Shown here in pieces: positions 1-13,559 of a stretch of DNA of 64,000 bases (the first letter of the stretch is position 1; every line of letters begins with the position of its first letter). Made by a program: the position numbers and the translations under genes. The stretch is from Mermis nigrescens. Its lineage: Eukaryota > Nematoda > Enoplea > Mermithida > Mermithidae. The stretch spans positions 139,000 to 202,999 of the forward strand of contig JAVLUZ010000772.1 in NCBI GenBank assembly GCA_036768485.1, written 5' to 3'. Below the pieces are notes generated by a model. The model did no database searches. It saw only the letters and a list, made by a program, of their open reading frames with translations, and was not told where the DNA came from.

Positions 1-1349
1 AAATGCATCCCATTAAGTTTTAATTTTTAGTAAATTCTGGAGCTTTAAAGCCTTCTTTATTTTGTTAGTTTTAATTATTGCGTATTTATTGGTTTTTTAA
101 TTTTTCATTGTTTTCATTCATTTTATTGTCAATTGATGGATTTTTTCGAAGTCGGAGTGCTTCACGGACCTCCTATTCGTTTGAATTTTGCATTTTTTAG
201 ATCTCTTTTATTATATTTTTTTCTAATCTTTCTTTTTCAGTTGTGTCGTTCCAATAAGTCAAACTCGATTTTAAGCCTACCAACATTAGGTAAAGGAGGT
301 TGATAATGATAACAAAGTTTTTATCCATCTACACGACCAACACGTCGACAGAAGCTGTGCAAAGGACTGGTATCGCAAATTTTAAAGCTACGAGCATCAT
401 TTCTTACACATTCCTGTACGTAATCTCGGAAGATTTTTTGAAAATTATTTTTACATTTTATTTTATTTTTGTTTCTGTTTCAATTCATTATTTATTTTAC
501 ATCATTTTACACATATATTTTATTTATTTTTGCTGCGATTTCTGTTAATTTTGTTTTGACATCCTTTTAACCTCATTCACGTTATCAACTAAATGCATAG
601 TGATCGGTCCAGTAGAGACACCTAAAGGCATAGGTTTAGCCAGTGGGGGCATTGGTGTACATACCTCCTGAAATTTATCAGAAAACACGTTGTTGATTTT
701 TCCGTTGCAAATAACAAAGAACTAGAAAACTGGAGTTAAAAAAAGACAAAAACGTCAAAAATTTCCGTGCGCTCCGCGCCGAATCAAGCATTATTTATTG
801 CATTGATCTACATAGAGCCAGATGATTAAAAGATTGAATCAGCTAAAATAACCAGCACTTCACATCACATTAGTTATTTAATGCACTATTTGTTCGTTGA
901 GATGAAATGCTGCATGCTTGTTGAGCGTAATAGTAAAAGTAGCAAAAATGATTGTGAACCAGCTTGTTCTATTCTTTCCTTTTTGTTTGTCTTTCTTTCC
1001 ATGGCACATAATCCTATTTTAAATGGAAGGATGGCCAAATTTTTCTTGGTGTTTTTGCGCATTTCCTGTTTTCTGGGAACCGAATCTTGGCTAGAAGACC
1101 ACAAATGGGCCTGAAAACGATAAGAAAAATTTTTTTATTTATACATCTTTCTATATCGTATTGGACGGCCCCGTTGCATGTTGAGCATGTGCTAATAGGC
1201 AGTAGTCGAAAACGCATTTCAGCTCAGGAGTGCCAGGAGCAATGTGGGGTTCATCAATCCTATAGTGTTTTTTGGCTCAGAAGCGCTGCCACTCCCAGAC
1301 GCCCTGCAGCATACCTGGACATAGGGAGGTTTGGAGGTATGCTGTTCCC
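1..1349. other. AT-rich stretch, no gene recognised
   Basis: The stretch is AT-rich with many short homopolymer runs. The few open frames are under 85 codons and look like chance. The only recurrent element is a fragment near 760-785 resembling the GC-rich motif (ggcgcttcgcgcc type) seen in repeat families C and D further on. Confidence 0.5.
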
Positions 1350-1610
1350 CTCCCCTGAGAAAACCGCCACCCCCCCCCCCCCTCCAAGAAACCAAAAATG
1401 ATTTCCCCCCCCGAATTCAATTTTGGATTTTTTTTTGTTTTTTTTCGCAATCTTTTTGATGCCAATGGATAGTGCTCGATGAGAAACGTTGGGAAATTGT
1501 GTTTTTCGCCATACCACCATTTTACAGGTCAGTTTTCAAAAAAAAAAACCTTTGAAAAATTCATGGCACCCCCAGAACTTGTAAGCCCACTGGCGCCCAC
1601 CACACCCCGC
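1350..1610 (+). repeat. Dispersed repeat family A, copy 1
   Basis: The copy contains, in order, a C-rich run with 'ccaagaaaccaaaa', 'gaattcaattttgg', a T-rich run with 'cgcaat', 'gatgccaatggatagtgctc', 'gatgagaaacgtt', 'ccataccaccattt', 'cctttgaaaaat' and 'cacccccagaa'. The same ordered blocks recur at about 10780-11300, 12360-12870, 13870-14000, 14735-14990, 48725-48950 and 53100-53335 in both orientations. It has no coding potential. The C-rich ends are complementary to the other side in part, suggesting a nonautonomous DNA element, but I cannot fix its termini. Confidence 0.7.
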
Positions 1611-4552
1611 AGCCGTAATATCGTCGTACAAAAGTGCAACGAGGGAGGAGCGAGCCAAGTTTGCAGGTAAAAGAACTAGGAATTTCTAAAAATTTCCGGC
1701 GTTTCGCGCAGGCATGAATTTTTCTGTCATGTAAGATTTGGGCAGCATGAATTGAGCGTTAAAGTGCAGAAGCGTACGAGAGTTTTCAGAGCCGTTGCTC
1801 AGCATCAGCGTTCGAAAGCCTGAATCGCCCAAAACATCTTCAGACAAAGTTAATAACTCACAGTTTTCTTGCTAGAAGCTTGAACTGTCAAAATAGGCTT
1901 TGTACAAATTTGATAATTTTTCTGCTCTGATCAGGCTATTAGTATTCACAGAGCTACGCAATGTATGACGGGCGTTAAAAAATGACAAAATTTCTTGGCA
2001 CTTTGCGCCTACTCTGTACTTTCCGACCTGTTTGTTCAAGAGGAAAGGCCGTAAATTCTAGCACAGAAAACGGTAGAAATTCTGAACATTCGTCGTCGCC
2101 CAGCGCCGCGAGTCAGCTTTTAGCATTTTTGAACGTCAGAAACCCATAAATGAAGCTGGGCTACGACTACTAAACAGCACGAAAAACTCAGTTTTGCTAC
2201 ATAACGTTATACTGGCATTCAATGCAAAAGTAGTCTTAAGAAAATTCTTTTGTTAAATGCTCCTCCTCGAACCAGAATCCCGTGCATGCCTAGTACTTGA
2301 AGGGAGCTTTTGATGCCGAATGGTTCTAATGGCATAAAGCAGTGTAAATAACACATTGAAAACGCAGGGTGTATGCCGATAAAATTTCAAGCACTTTTGT
2401 GGGAAAAAATATCGAAATTTTGTTCAACTCATCTGAAATTGTTTCTTACATTGACGTACGTTTCATTAGTAGTATGGACATACCTCGATATAAACCACAG
2501 AATATTACAAGACACGACATTAAAGCACTTTGATGACTATTCAAAAACACAAGGATTAATGATAGAGGAGTATGCATAGTCTGTTTCTGCAAAATTCTTG
2601 TGACTTTTTATTACTGTAAGGTGATTCAAAAGCAGTAAAGATAAGCCAATTGAAGCGTAAGGAAGGAGCTTTTTCATCCGAAGCTAGTTATCAGTTCATG
2701 TGCACGTCATATGGCTTTAAAACCAGCTTGTGCTGCGCTCTGAGTCAGTTTTGCTTTCTAGGAGGCAGAGTTAGAGCCGACGCCGGAGCAGCCTCGCGCA
2801 GGAAAAATACCCAAGAGAACGCACCAAGTAGAACCCCGTGATTATCGCTGTAGTGAGTGGGACTGCTAGACTGCTCTAGGGAAGCTGGCGGCTGAAGAAA
2901 CTGCCCTTTAGCTGACTGTGCGGACAGATGTTGTCAGTACTTTTGGATCAAACCAGTAACTGAAAAAAAGTTTCTGCGGACTTTCGGAACGGGCTTCATA
3001 GCGCGCATGGCATGCATGAAAATATCACTGCCGGGGTGACATATTGTGCCCTTCAAACGGTAAGTGGACTGATAAACGAAAAATGCTTAACTCACGAATT
3101 CGTGTAAAATGATCAATTTATATACTCGAAGTTTCTTTTGTGCTGCCAGGTATGACAGAAAACAAATTCCCCTTCTTAACAGTTTCTTGAGTTTTTTGGG
3201 AAGTTTTTACACCTACGCTTAACCACTGAATAGCAGTTTTTGAGGGGGCCCGTGGCAGTTTTTTGGGCTGAAGGGATAATAGTTTTTCTCAAGAATTGGA
3301 ACGGTTTTTAAAATTTTGACCTGACAACACAACATTACAACACAACATTGATTGAGTATTGACATAAATCAAGCAAGCGGGCAGTGTTGCCAACTTCAGG
3401 GTTTTTAGGCTCCGAAGTTTTTTGCTTCTATGCTTAACTGGAGGAATAAAGAACAGAATTGAACTTGAACTTGAACTATAACTTCTAGCGCGCTTAACAC
3501 GTTTTTCTGACTAAACTTAAAAGATTGAACCTTTCGGAATTTCTTAAAGGGGGCGTGGGGTGAAGAGCAGTTCTTCCGGTTGCCTTTAGCGTTTACTCCT
3601 GCTTCGTCATAACTTAATTTGTTTTGGTCTCTTCGTGTATTTTCATTTTTGTTCATTCGTTTATCCATGTATGTTATTATTTTCTTTCGATTTATTAATA
3701 ACTTGTTGTTGTTGTTACAAAGGCGGCATATACTGTGGGTTTTTGGAAAGCCTGTGTTTTTTTTATCGACACTAGTTACCTATACTTACTTTGTAATAGG
3801 AATGTTTTTTTTGTTGACGTTTTATAGACTATTTACCATTCCATGTTGGAAACAAAAAATCGATTCAGATTTGCTTGTTTTCGTTTCGTATTGCTGAGAT
3901 CTTCACTTCTGCTGACTTACTTGTTTTTCTTATCACTTTGCATGCTGTCGAAACTATGACCACATTTAATTATTTTGCACGTCAGCAACACTGCAACAGA
4001 GCGAAGTACGAAGAAGGAATGAAGGAAAACATCTTTGCCATATTTCATCTCGAGGACGTTCTCCTATTCCCCCGGTCTTGGGTCGAATATGACATGATCA
4101 TTTTTTATGTACATGCAATATGTGGATGGGGATCTTTCCGTTTAAGGCCGGTTGTCGTTCATTTTCAGCGACAGAAAATTGACTCGCCGTATTTTTGGAG
4201 AAATTTGATTTTTTAAATGTTTTAGTTTGTCACAAGAAATCCAAAATTATGTTGGTTTATTTCGCCTCTAAAATGGAGAAAATTCTACAGAAAATTATGA
4301 GTCGTTGTTATGTAAGCAGGCCCGCATTCAGTTAGGGATGGGGGGACACGTGTCTTCTCCTTCAAAACGGAAGAGGCGATTTTTCCTGTACTCCTTCACA
4401 TGTTTTTGAGCCAAAATCGAATGACACGTCTATTTGGGGTCCTATACGCAGTTTAAACGCACCATTTTAGTCTGCATACAAGCCAAAGTGTATTTGGTCA
4501 TGTTGCCATTTTGTGGATCATGGTCCTAATTGCTGTCACAGCTTATCTATAC
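1611..4552. other. Unassigned AT-rich DNA
   Basis: No gene is recognised. Around 1985-2150 there are short matches to repeat family D ('ggcactttgcgcc', 'cgtcagaaaccca'). An open frame at 2373-2579 has one hydrophobic segment but no recognisable homology or clear splice context. A short run of 'gaactt' units lies near 3457-3475. Confidence 0.4.
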
Positions 4553-4574
4553 GTGTGTGTGTGTGTGTGTGTGT
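4553..4574. repeat. (GT)n microsatellite
   Basis: Eleven consecutive GT dinucleotides are visible. Confidence 0.95.
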
Positions 4575-6761
4575 CATTTATTACATTGTGCTTACCACAT
4601 GTGTCAGTGCACGCAGTTTTTTGCATTCGGGCAAAGATTTTTCACTGATGGGCTAAAGATTTTTCACAACCGTCTGGTACATGCATATAAATAAAAAAGA
4701 TTTTTAGATAATAAAGTGCATAGTAGAAATGGTAAAATTCCTGAAATTATAAGATAATTGTTTGTTTGTATATATGTAACAGGTATAATTTGTATTTAGG
4801 ATAGAAAATGCTTGAGTTTTCGAGCTTTTGCACGTTCCTAGTGACAATTTTTTATGAATTTTTGGCGTCAGAAACCCAGAGAAAGAAGTAGCAAGCAATT
4901 AAAGGTCGAAAAACCTTATTTTACTAATGAAGATCTATCAAATGACATAGCAATAAAATAAAAATCTCGTAATAAATAAAATGCGAAACATGTTTGAATT
5001 TATCTTTAGAAGCAGAAGAATCATGATTCCAGGTAACACACTGATGTGCTGGGCTATATTATTCTTATCACGGTTCTTTCTTATTAGCAGAATAATGCTT
5101 TTGTTTGTTTGTTTTGTTTGTTTTGCATATATTTTATGCAGAAATAAGATTTGTTCAAGTGAGTGTCCGTTTGAATCGCATCCTTGTTTAAGGCATCTGG
5201 TAGCAAAATTCATACAAAGTGTGACAATGGTGGCCGTAAAATTTTTTAACTATTCTAACTCCTCTTTAGAAGTAAAAGACTTGGGGTCCTCACCTCTGGT
5301 TTGATTGTTTTCTGAGAACGAGCGAAAATATTCGTGTTATTGCTCATTTGGGTGATAAATTCCTTGTTCTGATTTGTAAGAATTTGGAGAATTGTGAAGA
5401 TTTTAGAGGAGCTGGATTATTAAGTATTGAAGAGAATGGAAACTAACAATCATTCAGCATGTACAACATCTAAAATTGTTTAAATCAATTTCCTTTTAAA
5501 TTTTGAATACTGCGAATAATAAATTAATAAATAATTTGCGCATATATCACACTAAAACATCATCAGATCATGTGAATCCTTTTTCGAAAAAGGGGCAATT
5601 TAGAAAATTTGGGTATCCTTTACTTAAAATTATGAATAATATGTTTATTCGAAGCATCGCCGAATATTATATTAAAAATCATTGGCATGGGGGGGAAAAA
5701 TTTTCATTCTAAATTGTGGTTAGATAAATACTTGAGGTCGCGCGATGTATCAATTTTTTCTCGCACGTTTTTTTCAATGTAGAATTATTGACTGCATATG
5801 TAAAGGGTAGATTGCATGTAAACTAATTGTTAATGCTACAACAAGCGAATAGAGAATCCATAAATTTGAACGAGAGAAGTATAGTTAAATGTCAAAAGGC
5901 GTCCAAAACACGTTGCTCATTACTGATTAAATCTCACTTGTTCAGATTACCGGAGCGCATTCACATCGATAGATAATTGATCAGTCAATACGGAAGACTG
6001 TTCAGGTGCAACTGTCTGATAAGCATACGTGCGCCTATTTAATTATTATGCCAATTTTCTGTTCGTAAAGATCACGTCGCAAATTGGGGCCAAAATGGGG
6101 TGAGAGAAATAGATTTACTTAAATAAAATATCACGTAGGCATCTATTTATAATAAAGTAAATTTTTATCAAAAATAGTGGCTTATGTCTTGAAGAAATAC
6201 ATGAATAGAAATATTGATACAGGCTTGGTTCATCCAATTTCCCAGGAAAGGGGAGGTTGGGTGGATCCAAGATAAATTATTTTGACCAGAAGTTTTTACT
6301 GGGATAAAACTATATAAGTAACTATAATATAACGGTGATGTTCATACACAATTCCTTTCCTTTCAAACTTTTTTCGGTTAAGCGGAGGGCGAATACCGCC
6401 ATTCTGCCTCTATCTTAGTACTTGTGCCCTCGTCCATAAGAATTCGAGGATTATGATGATACGAGTAGAGAGAGAAAAGATGATAAAAAACTCCATCCTC
6501 AGCGTCCAGAATTTTAACTTGGACTAGTTTTATCCACTTTCCCTTTAGTTGCCGTGGAAAAGTTCGATTCAACGGTGTTGTTTTGCCTTTATTGCAATTG
6601 TTTGGATTTTTTGACGCTTTAAAGTTTTGGATTGATCTTGGCCGGATATCGTGGCGAGATCTTTTTTGTAGGATTTCCTTAAAAACTTTTTTCTTATAGA
6701 TTTTAATTTATTTTCATTTAGCGATAGCCACTGATATACACAATTTTTCTGAGGCTTGAGC
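4575..6761. other. Unassigned AT-rich DNA with a family D fragment
   Basis: No gene is recognised. Between about 4630 and 4920 there are degraded matches to family D: 'aaagatttttcacaaccgtc', 'gtacatgcatat', 'gtcagaaacccaga' and 'ggtcgaaaaacctt'. The rest is AT-rich and featureless. Confidence 0.4.
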
Positions 6762-7306
6762 GTACCCCAACTTTTCCAAACAAACAGTCAAAATAGGACC
6801 AAAAATTTGAGTCATTCGCTTTGCCAAATACTATTTTTTCGGCGTTTTGAGCCATTCTTAACTTCTGTTTATAAAAAATCACTTTGGATGCTTATTATTT
6901 TAAAAAATTTTAGCTTTTGATAATTTGTGGGAAAAAATTATCAACTCTCTATGACATCAGCGAAGAATAGTTGGTAGAATGCTTAGAAACTTCGATTTAA
7001 TGTCTAATTTCTCGGCCTATGCCGCGGGACGTCTAAAATCCTCAAAAGATGTGCTTGGAAATATGATAAAATCTATATTGATAGACATTGCTGTTTCATG
7101 CTGTTAAAAACGTAACAAAACCTATTTTATCACACAAAAAAATTGTCGAGAGCTTCGGGCAAAATGTTTTTAAAAAATATAGCATTTGTGAGTGATTTTA
7201 AAGAAGAGTAAATAATGTAAAACGCTGAAAATCGTAGTATTTCGCAGCGCAATGTCAAATTCTGGGCATATCTGGCTGTTTTTGGAAAAGTTGGTATGCC
7301 CTCTAC
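6762..7306. mobile_element. Foldback element with long diverged inverted arms
   Basis: The left end reads 'gtaccccaacttttccaaac'. The right end, reverse complemented, reads 'cataccaactttt' followed by 'ccaaaaacagc'. The match continues inward for about 200 bp with substitutions: 'atttgagtcattcgctttgc' pairs with 'atttgacattgcgctgcg', then 'aaatacta', 'cgttttgagccatt', 'aaaatcact' and 'tttttaaaa'. There is no coding capacity. It looks like an old nonautonomous TIR/foldback element. I did not find a convincing target duplication. Confidence 0.6.
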
Positions 7307-8012
7307 TCAAAGACAATTAGACATGGTCACCATAGGGATTCATGCGGATGAATCCAAAAAACTTTAAAACGTCAAAAAAGTTTCAAACAATTGCAACGTA
7401 GGCAAACAACACTGTTGTTGTTCAAACTTTTTTCACCAGTGCTAGTGGAAAAAAAGTGATAAAATTCAAAAATTTGAGGCTGAGGAGGGAGATCCCTGGA
7501 GTTTACCTCATCATTCTCTCTCTTCATATCATATCCTTGAATTCTTGCGGACAGGGCTATTCTAAGATGGGGCAGAGAGGTATTCAAATTTTCCTTGTGC
7601 TTCGGTATAGAACAGTTTTGAACGGCGGTAATGAAGAGAAGATGTGTAAAATGCACCTTTTTGGTTGCAAAGCCAACATATCCATTGCTTTATTTCTGCC
7701 AAGTGTTTATGGACCAATGAGAGGGTGGGCGGCGTACCTCTCCGCCCCGGTGAACCCTAGATTTTCGGTTCTGCTTATGTGCCTCTTCCTTTAGTTCTCA
7801 TTTAAAATTGTCAGATTTTCAGGATAATTTATTTCTGTAGGACAGCGTTGAAAACTTCCTCAACCACGTTGGGTAAATTTTCATGAACCGCCCGGCCTTG
7901 CAATGTGTTTGCATTTCAAGTTTGTGTTGCATACGGCTGTTGGGGAAGAAGGTAATTTTGTGATGTACTGGAAATTGATAAATACAACATTCATGTTCTG
8001 TGTTTGCGTTAT

Positions 8013-8018
<6 letters not shown>
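7307..8018. other. Unassigned DNA
   Basis: The open frame at 7456-7794 (112 codons) has no recognised domain, and an opposite-strand frame covers half of it. I see no splice structure that would make it a gene. Confidence 0.4.

Positions 8019-8078
<60 letters not shown>
8019..8078. repeat. (AT)n microsatellite
   Basis: The tract is an uninterrupted alternating A/T array of about 55 bp. It creates an artefactual Tyr/Ile-repeat open frame. Confidence 0.95.
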
Positions 8079-8799
8079 TATATATTACGTTGTTATCATT
8101 GCTCCATGAATGTATGTACAGATTTCTTCAGGTCTTATATATCTTGATTTGATCTATGTTACCCTTTCGGTCGCCATCGGGCAGGTAATCAACCTCATTC
8201 GTTAATATAATAGTGATGTTGAAACTTACAGTTTAACACGTTCACAGAAGTGGATCCGCTTTGATCGATTAAACTCATAAATTTTCCACTTGTGCGCTGC
8301 TTTTTAACTCGAATGATTCCAGATTAACGGCAATACGAAGGAAAGGATCATCTTATTATCCGCTTTGTAGTTTTAGATTTTTTGACTTCAGATAGCGCAA
8401 TTTTCAGCAATTGCAACGCATATATTATATTATTTTCATAATACTGTAATTTGTATTTTAGCTCTGCACCGAAAAGACTAAAAAATAAATTTTAGACGGA
8501 AACTGTTTACACATTTAAAGGAAATGGACAAACTTGAGGTTTAAGAGCATAACACGAGGCCTGAAGACTGGACGGCGGGGAGTTTAGGTTGGATCTACGC
8601 TGATTCAGCAGACTCCACAAGGAATCAGTTTGACCCCAGGGTTCCGCTTTAAAATTTTTGTTTCCTCAATTGACGTCAGCTGTGATAGATTCTATTGAGT
8701 AAACCCAAGTGCTAAGTGAAACCCCGTCCATCAGTTTCCCCTAGTCTTTCGACTGTCGAAATTCTTCGTCACCTGGAGAATCAATGGGCCCTTCTAGTC
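8079..8799. other. Unassigned DNA
   Basis: This AT-rich DNA holds no open frame above 60 codons that resembles a protein. I recognise no repeat family in it. Confidence 0.4.
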
Positions 8800-9270
8800 T
8801 ACATACATGTAACAGCGGGGATCGAGCTTCCCCCGCAGGATGGTCGTCCCCATCCCCCTCAGAGCCTGAGAAAATTTTCGAAACCCCCACTCCCTGATTT
8901 TTGAAAAAAATTGTGTCCTCAGCCCACTTTAGTAGTGTTTTTGCCGTTTTTAGCCAAAGAAATGCGTGGTCATCTCCCCCATCCAAGAATCAAATTCCGC
9001 AGAACCTTACCCACAATTTCGACTCCGTTATATGTGAATGTTAAGCGTTTTGTCGTCTGTCCAAGGCTCTGCGCATATTCTACACATGTTATGTATATGA
9101 AATTTGGGTGCAGTTCCCCTGGCTAATTTTCAGAGGGGTAGAAGATCTCAAACTTTTAGCCAAAACTGCTAAAAACACGTAAAAACGGGGAAAATGGGTA
9201 AAGTTTCCCGAAAGTCAGTCAGATTTTCTGACTTTGTGAAGGGAAGTCTGCGTAAATATGTGTTCCTTTA
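8800..9270. repeat. Dispersed repeat family E, inverted pair
   Basis: Blocks at about 8815-9005 (plus) and 9100-9260 (minus) match each other in reverse complement. Shared pieces are 'ctgatttttg', 'gtttttgccgtttttagcca' and 'ggtcatctcccccatcc'. More copies lie at about 9850-10030, 50820-51030 (plus) and 57950-58200 (minus). There is no coding potential. The pair may be one element with long inverted arms. Confidence 0.55.
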
Positions 9271-10769
9271 GGTAAGAGGGGAGATGACAATTCCGCCCAC
9301 CCGATGTCAGTCTTCACCGGTCCACATTTGGGCATGGTGGGTTAGTCTAGACTTTACAAGGATCTAAAATTGCCTCGCGGATTTATGGTGGACCCCAGGA
9401 ATTCGATTTTTGCATGTTTTTTGCCCCTTTTCTTCCGGTTGCTAGTCACTTTCCACACCTCAAGAATTCGGCCGCTTTCCTGCCACGACATGCCCCGGTT
9501 AGCATGGGAGTCTAGGAGGTCAGCCTCGAAAATTTTTAAAAAGTGCCTTTTTCTTCGAAGCTCGGGATACCATATTATGCGTCCAAATAAAATGCCTATA
9601 TACTGCTTTTTCGACGTTTTAGACGAAGTCTTCGTTCTTTTTTACGAACAAAATAACGAAGAAAATTGAAAGAAAACTCGAGAGTAAATTGAACAAAATA
9701 TAGTCGAAAAAGTCAGCATATGGCGCAAAAAGAAGCGCCGAAAAATCTTATTCGGAACATCGACCAATGAGGGTACAACATTCATTGTGGGGTACAGTAG
9801 CCATTCGGCTGGGTTGAACCTGACCCTTCCCGAGAATCACGTGCAGGAGCCCCATCCCTCAATGGTTGATTTCTGACTTTTTAGGTAAAAGCCCGCCTTT
9901 TGTAAGGTCAATTCTATGCGCTTTTTTGCCATTTTCGGCAAAGATAAAAGGGCCACGCAACTGCTGGCTGCAACTTTGTATAATGGCCGGCACACCCAAC
10001 CTCACCCCTGCGCTCTCTAAATTTTTGAGCGAATGTACAGAACGCTTATATCCCTTACTTGATCTTTTTTAATTGAGCTCTGGCTGCATGGGCAATAGTA
10101 TTGATCGTTTTAGGGTCCATAGTCGCTCTTTTCGTCATTCTTGCTTGTGCGTACATGATATTTAGGTTTACGCGCAAAAAACCGTACGAGGATATCAGGC
10201 CGAGGTAAAGGTAGTGATCTTGCAGCATAATTCATGTGAAACTTTTTATCAAATTCATATTATAAATTATTTATTAACTTGTAAATTTATCAAATTCTAT
10301 GTAGGTATTGTAATTCACTGCAATTGCGCAGCATGTACTAAATCTAGTGCATATTTATTTCTTAAAACTGCCATCCCGACTTCGAACAAAGTTTATAGAT
10401 AACAAAAATTTTCCGTCAAAACATTTGCTCAGCCGATCTAATATATTCCCTATATGAAAATTTCCGACTTCTCAAATTTTGAAGGGCCTTCCTGGTCCTG
10501 CTAAATCGATTCAAACCATTCGACTAGGTAAGATGAGCGGGTCAAACCCGCTTTTAGTGGAATCGAATAACAATAATTTTTATAATAAGAAGAATTGATA
10601 ACAATAATCACCTATTAACCATACAATCATAATGATAATAAATCTGCAAGACCATATGCCGAAAATTCAATTCTGGCAAAGCAAAGTATACTATAATCTG
10701 CGGCATTTTTTGGAGTCGGAGAGTCCCGACTCTAACCCCACTACACGTGAGGATTGGGTAATTGTGCAC
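9271..10769. other. Unassigned DNA with a weak family E copy
   Basis: About 9850-10030 contains 'gatttctgactttttaggt', 'cgcttttttgccattttcgg' and 'ctggctgcaac', a degraded family E copy. The remainder has no recognised feature. An open frame at 9370-9669 has no domain I know. Confidence 0.4.
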
Positions 10770-11320
10770 CTCCAGAATGATGCCTACCACCCCAGAAACC
10801 AAAGTACTCCCCCTGAATTCAGTTTTTGGACAAATTTTTGTTTTTGTTTTTTTTTCGCAATTTGATTGATCATCGGATGGTGCTCGATGATAATAACGTT
10901 GATTTCGCCATACCAACTGCAGGTCTGGGAGGGGTTTGGAGAGCAACCCCCAGAAACCAGTAAAATACCCCCTCCTTTCCCCACAGAAACCAAAATATCC
11001 CCAGAATTCAATTTTATAAATTTTTTCTGCTATTTTTTGAGCGCGTTGGACAGTGCTGGATGAGAAACGTCGAAAAAATTGTGTTTTTTCACCATACCAC
11101 CATTTTTAAGGTCACTTTTTTGACCTATCAAAAAAATCTGCACCCCCCAGAATTTTGTTGCCCCCACCTATGAGTACGACTACCATCATTTTGGAGACCA
11201 TTTTTTGACCTTTGAGAAATGAATTCGGGTTTAGTCCCTTGAATTCTGGCGACCAGCCAGACCTCCCATAGACCCCAACTTCCCATGTGTGATATCTATA
11301 CTGTTTTTTAGCGCCCCCGC
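10770..11320 (+). repeat. Family A, two partly overlapping copies
   Basis: One copy runs from 'caccccagaaaccaaagtac' to 'ccataccaactgcagg'. The second runs from 'cccacagaaaccaaaat' through 'ttggacagtgctggatgaga', 'ccataccaccatttt' and 'gcaccccccagaattttg'. They are arranged head to tail. Confidence 0.7.
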
Positions 11321-12339
11321 TAAATGTAAAATCCGTCCGCGCGCTTAATGACAAATTTTAAACCATTAGCGCAGCGCGCTTAATGCAAAAATTGCATATT
11401 TTCAACATAAAATGAGTAAAAAAATTAGAGTTGAAACGCTGAAGCAGGAGAGAGTTAAGTAAAAACATTGGGCGAAGGAGGTTCACTTCTGAAGTCTTTT
11501 ATCACGTTCCTATTATGTGACGGAGAAGTATAAAATAGTACAGGTAAGCTATATTTAGCCATTCTAGACTCGTTGTGTACACACATCACACAAAGCGACA
11601 TCCGATCTATCATTGCGTTAGCTGAGGATTCTCACAGCTGCTACTGCTTCAGAGACATCGTTATGCGCTCTGCTCATGGGGTGGCGCTCAAGCACACTGG
11701 TGATATCTGGATCATACGTATACTGCAAACCAAACAAACTTTGCTCAAGATTTTATCGTGCATTTGTCAGCCAAAAATAAAAGTAGCTTGGTTGTGAAAT
11801 TTTAAAATTTCAACAAAATTTGCGCAGTTAATGAATGCGCTTAGTAATTGATCCGTATCAAACAGATTTCGCATACTATAATCTCTATCCAGTTGCATTT
11901 GTCGGCTTACTTCGCTTTAGCCTCTTACTTTCTATTTTTTGTCATTTTTGTCTTCTTTTGAATTTATGTATTTATTTTATTTATTTATTTTTTATTTTTC
12001 ATCTATTTTTGTGCAAATTTATATTACTTTTTCCTTCTTGCCCGTCTTCCTTTCCTGTTTTATATCTTCTACTGTCATGCGCCATCAGTTTACTGGTGGC
12101 AAGATCTTTGAAAATCCGTCAGCTGGAGGATCCGGGTCGGGTCCGGCTTATAATGCAATCGGCTGAAATATTCTATATTTCTTTTCAACAAATAAAGTCT
12201 GTGACGAATCGCCTATCATTTCGCGCATATTTTTTGAGATTCGATTATAAAACACGGTCTTTAATTCGTATTATGTACTTTTTCATCCAGTGGCATTGTA
12301 CTTGCGTAAAGATACATGTAACGGCTCGAAACTCAGGCT
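11321..12339. other. Unassigned AT-rich DNA
   Basis: The open frame at 11835-12341 (168 codons) is Leu/Phe/Ile-rich because it crosses T-rich DNA. I see no protein domain and no start or splice context to support it. No repeat is recognised. Confidence 0.4.
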
Positions 12340-12870
12340 GAGGGTCCCCGGCACACGTGGGCGTGGGAGGGGGGTATGCACCCCCAGAGGACCGAATACC
12401 TCCTTGCGAAGCCAGAATACGCCCCCCGTCAGATTCACTGTCTCAGTTTTAAATTTTTGGTTTTTTTCGCAATTTTTGATGCCCATAGATCATAAGTGAC
12501 GGCGATCAAAGTCTCCGGAGGTGCAAGACTTCTTCAAAAAGTAGATTCAAAAAGTAGTCGTAAAGGGCGAAAAAACACCGTTTTCCAACGTTTCTCATCG
12601 AGCACTCTCAATTGGCATCGAAAAACTGCGAAAAACGAAAAATTTTAAAAAATTGGGAGTTCAGGGGGGCACACGTTTTTGGCTAGAGGGGCATTTTGTT
12701 TCTTTGTGTGAGCATCTACCCTCCAACCCTACTTGGGCACGCCCCAGGCATGAGAAAAACATTAAAAAAATTGTGTTTTTTCAAAGCCCTGCCATTTTTT
12801 AAAACTGTTTTTGACCTTTGAAAAATCTCGCAAACCTCTATACGAGTTTTGATGCCCGCCTTTGGTCCCC
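12340..12870. repeat. Family A cluster in mixed orientation
   Basis: A plus copy lies at about 12360-12500 and a minus copy at about 12520-12690 ('aacgtttctcatcgagcact', 'aattggcatcg'). A plus fragment at about 12760-12850 includes 'tgacctttgaaaaatct'. The order suggests repeated insertion of one element into another. Confidence 0.6.
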
Positions 12871-13559
12871 GGTCGTTCGTAGTGGGAAAGTGTTGTTTGC
12901 GTGGAGGACCTGCAGATTTTTGCCAAAGGCCAAAAAGCGCAAATTTTTTCCAAGGAAATCGGGGGTCAAAAAGTTTCTAACATTGGGGAGGATAGGAGAC
13001 GCTCCGGATTTGGGCTGGGTCCTCGGGCGCCCCTCTTACACGTGTTCTTGCATTGCCATTGCCAATCACGCTGCGTAGACGGCTTGCATTTCATTGCTGA
13101 GAATCGATTTTTCTGCATTTATGGCGATTTTTAACGTACGTCTATTCCCGCCGGACTGACGCCGTGTGCCCCTTCGTGCCGGCGATGAACTTGGACTTTT
13201 GACAATTTCGCGACTTTAAGTTCGAGGTAATTTTGAATAATATGCGAATGGCACAAATTTTTGACAATTCATATAGCTTATTCATTTAACGAAAAATGTA
13301 TTCGTGCGCGATCAGCTACGAGAATGTGAAAGCAACAAAAAAATCGCTTTACACTGCTAACTGCCCGTCTTAAATTATGAAATAAAAAATCGGTTGGAAC
13401 GCGATCAAATTATCATTATTCATGTCTATATTTCACGATTTGTATCGTATAGGCAACTATGCAAAATGTGATTTTGCTCTATAACTACGTTAGTTTACAA
13501 TGATTTATTGACCAGAGTGATTGATATAATACAGTAAATACTCCCATGTCACAGCTGAA
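12871..13559. other. Unassigned DNA
   Basis: No gene or recognised repeat is visible. Two overlapping short frames (12818-13134) have no known domain. Confidence 0.4.

Noticed and set aside
2373..2579. 68-codon frame with one hydrophobic segment
   Set aside because: There is no homology I recognise and no clear splice sites, and the length is compatible with chance.
7903..8109. Open frame with Tyr/Ile repeats
   Set aside because: It is a translation of an (AT)n microsatellite.
11835..12341. 168-codon hydrophobic frame
   Set aside because: It is T-rich DNA giving Leu/Phe/Ile runs. No domain or gene structure is visible.
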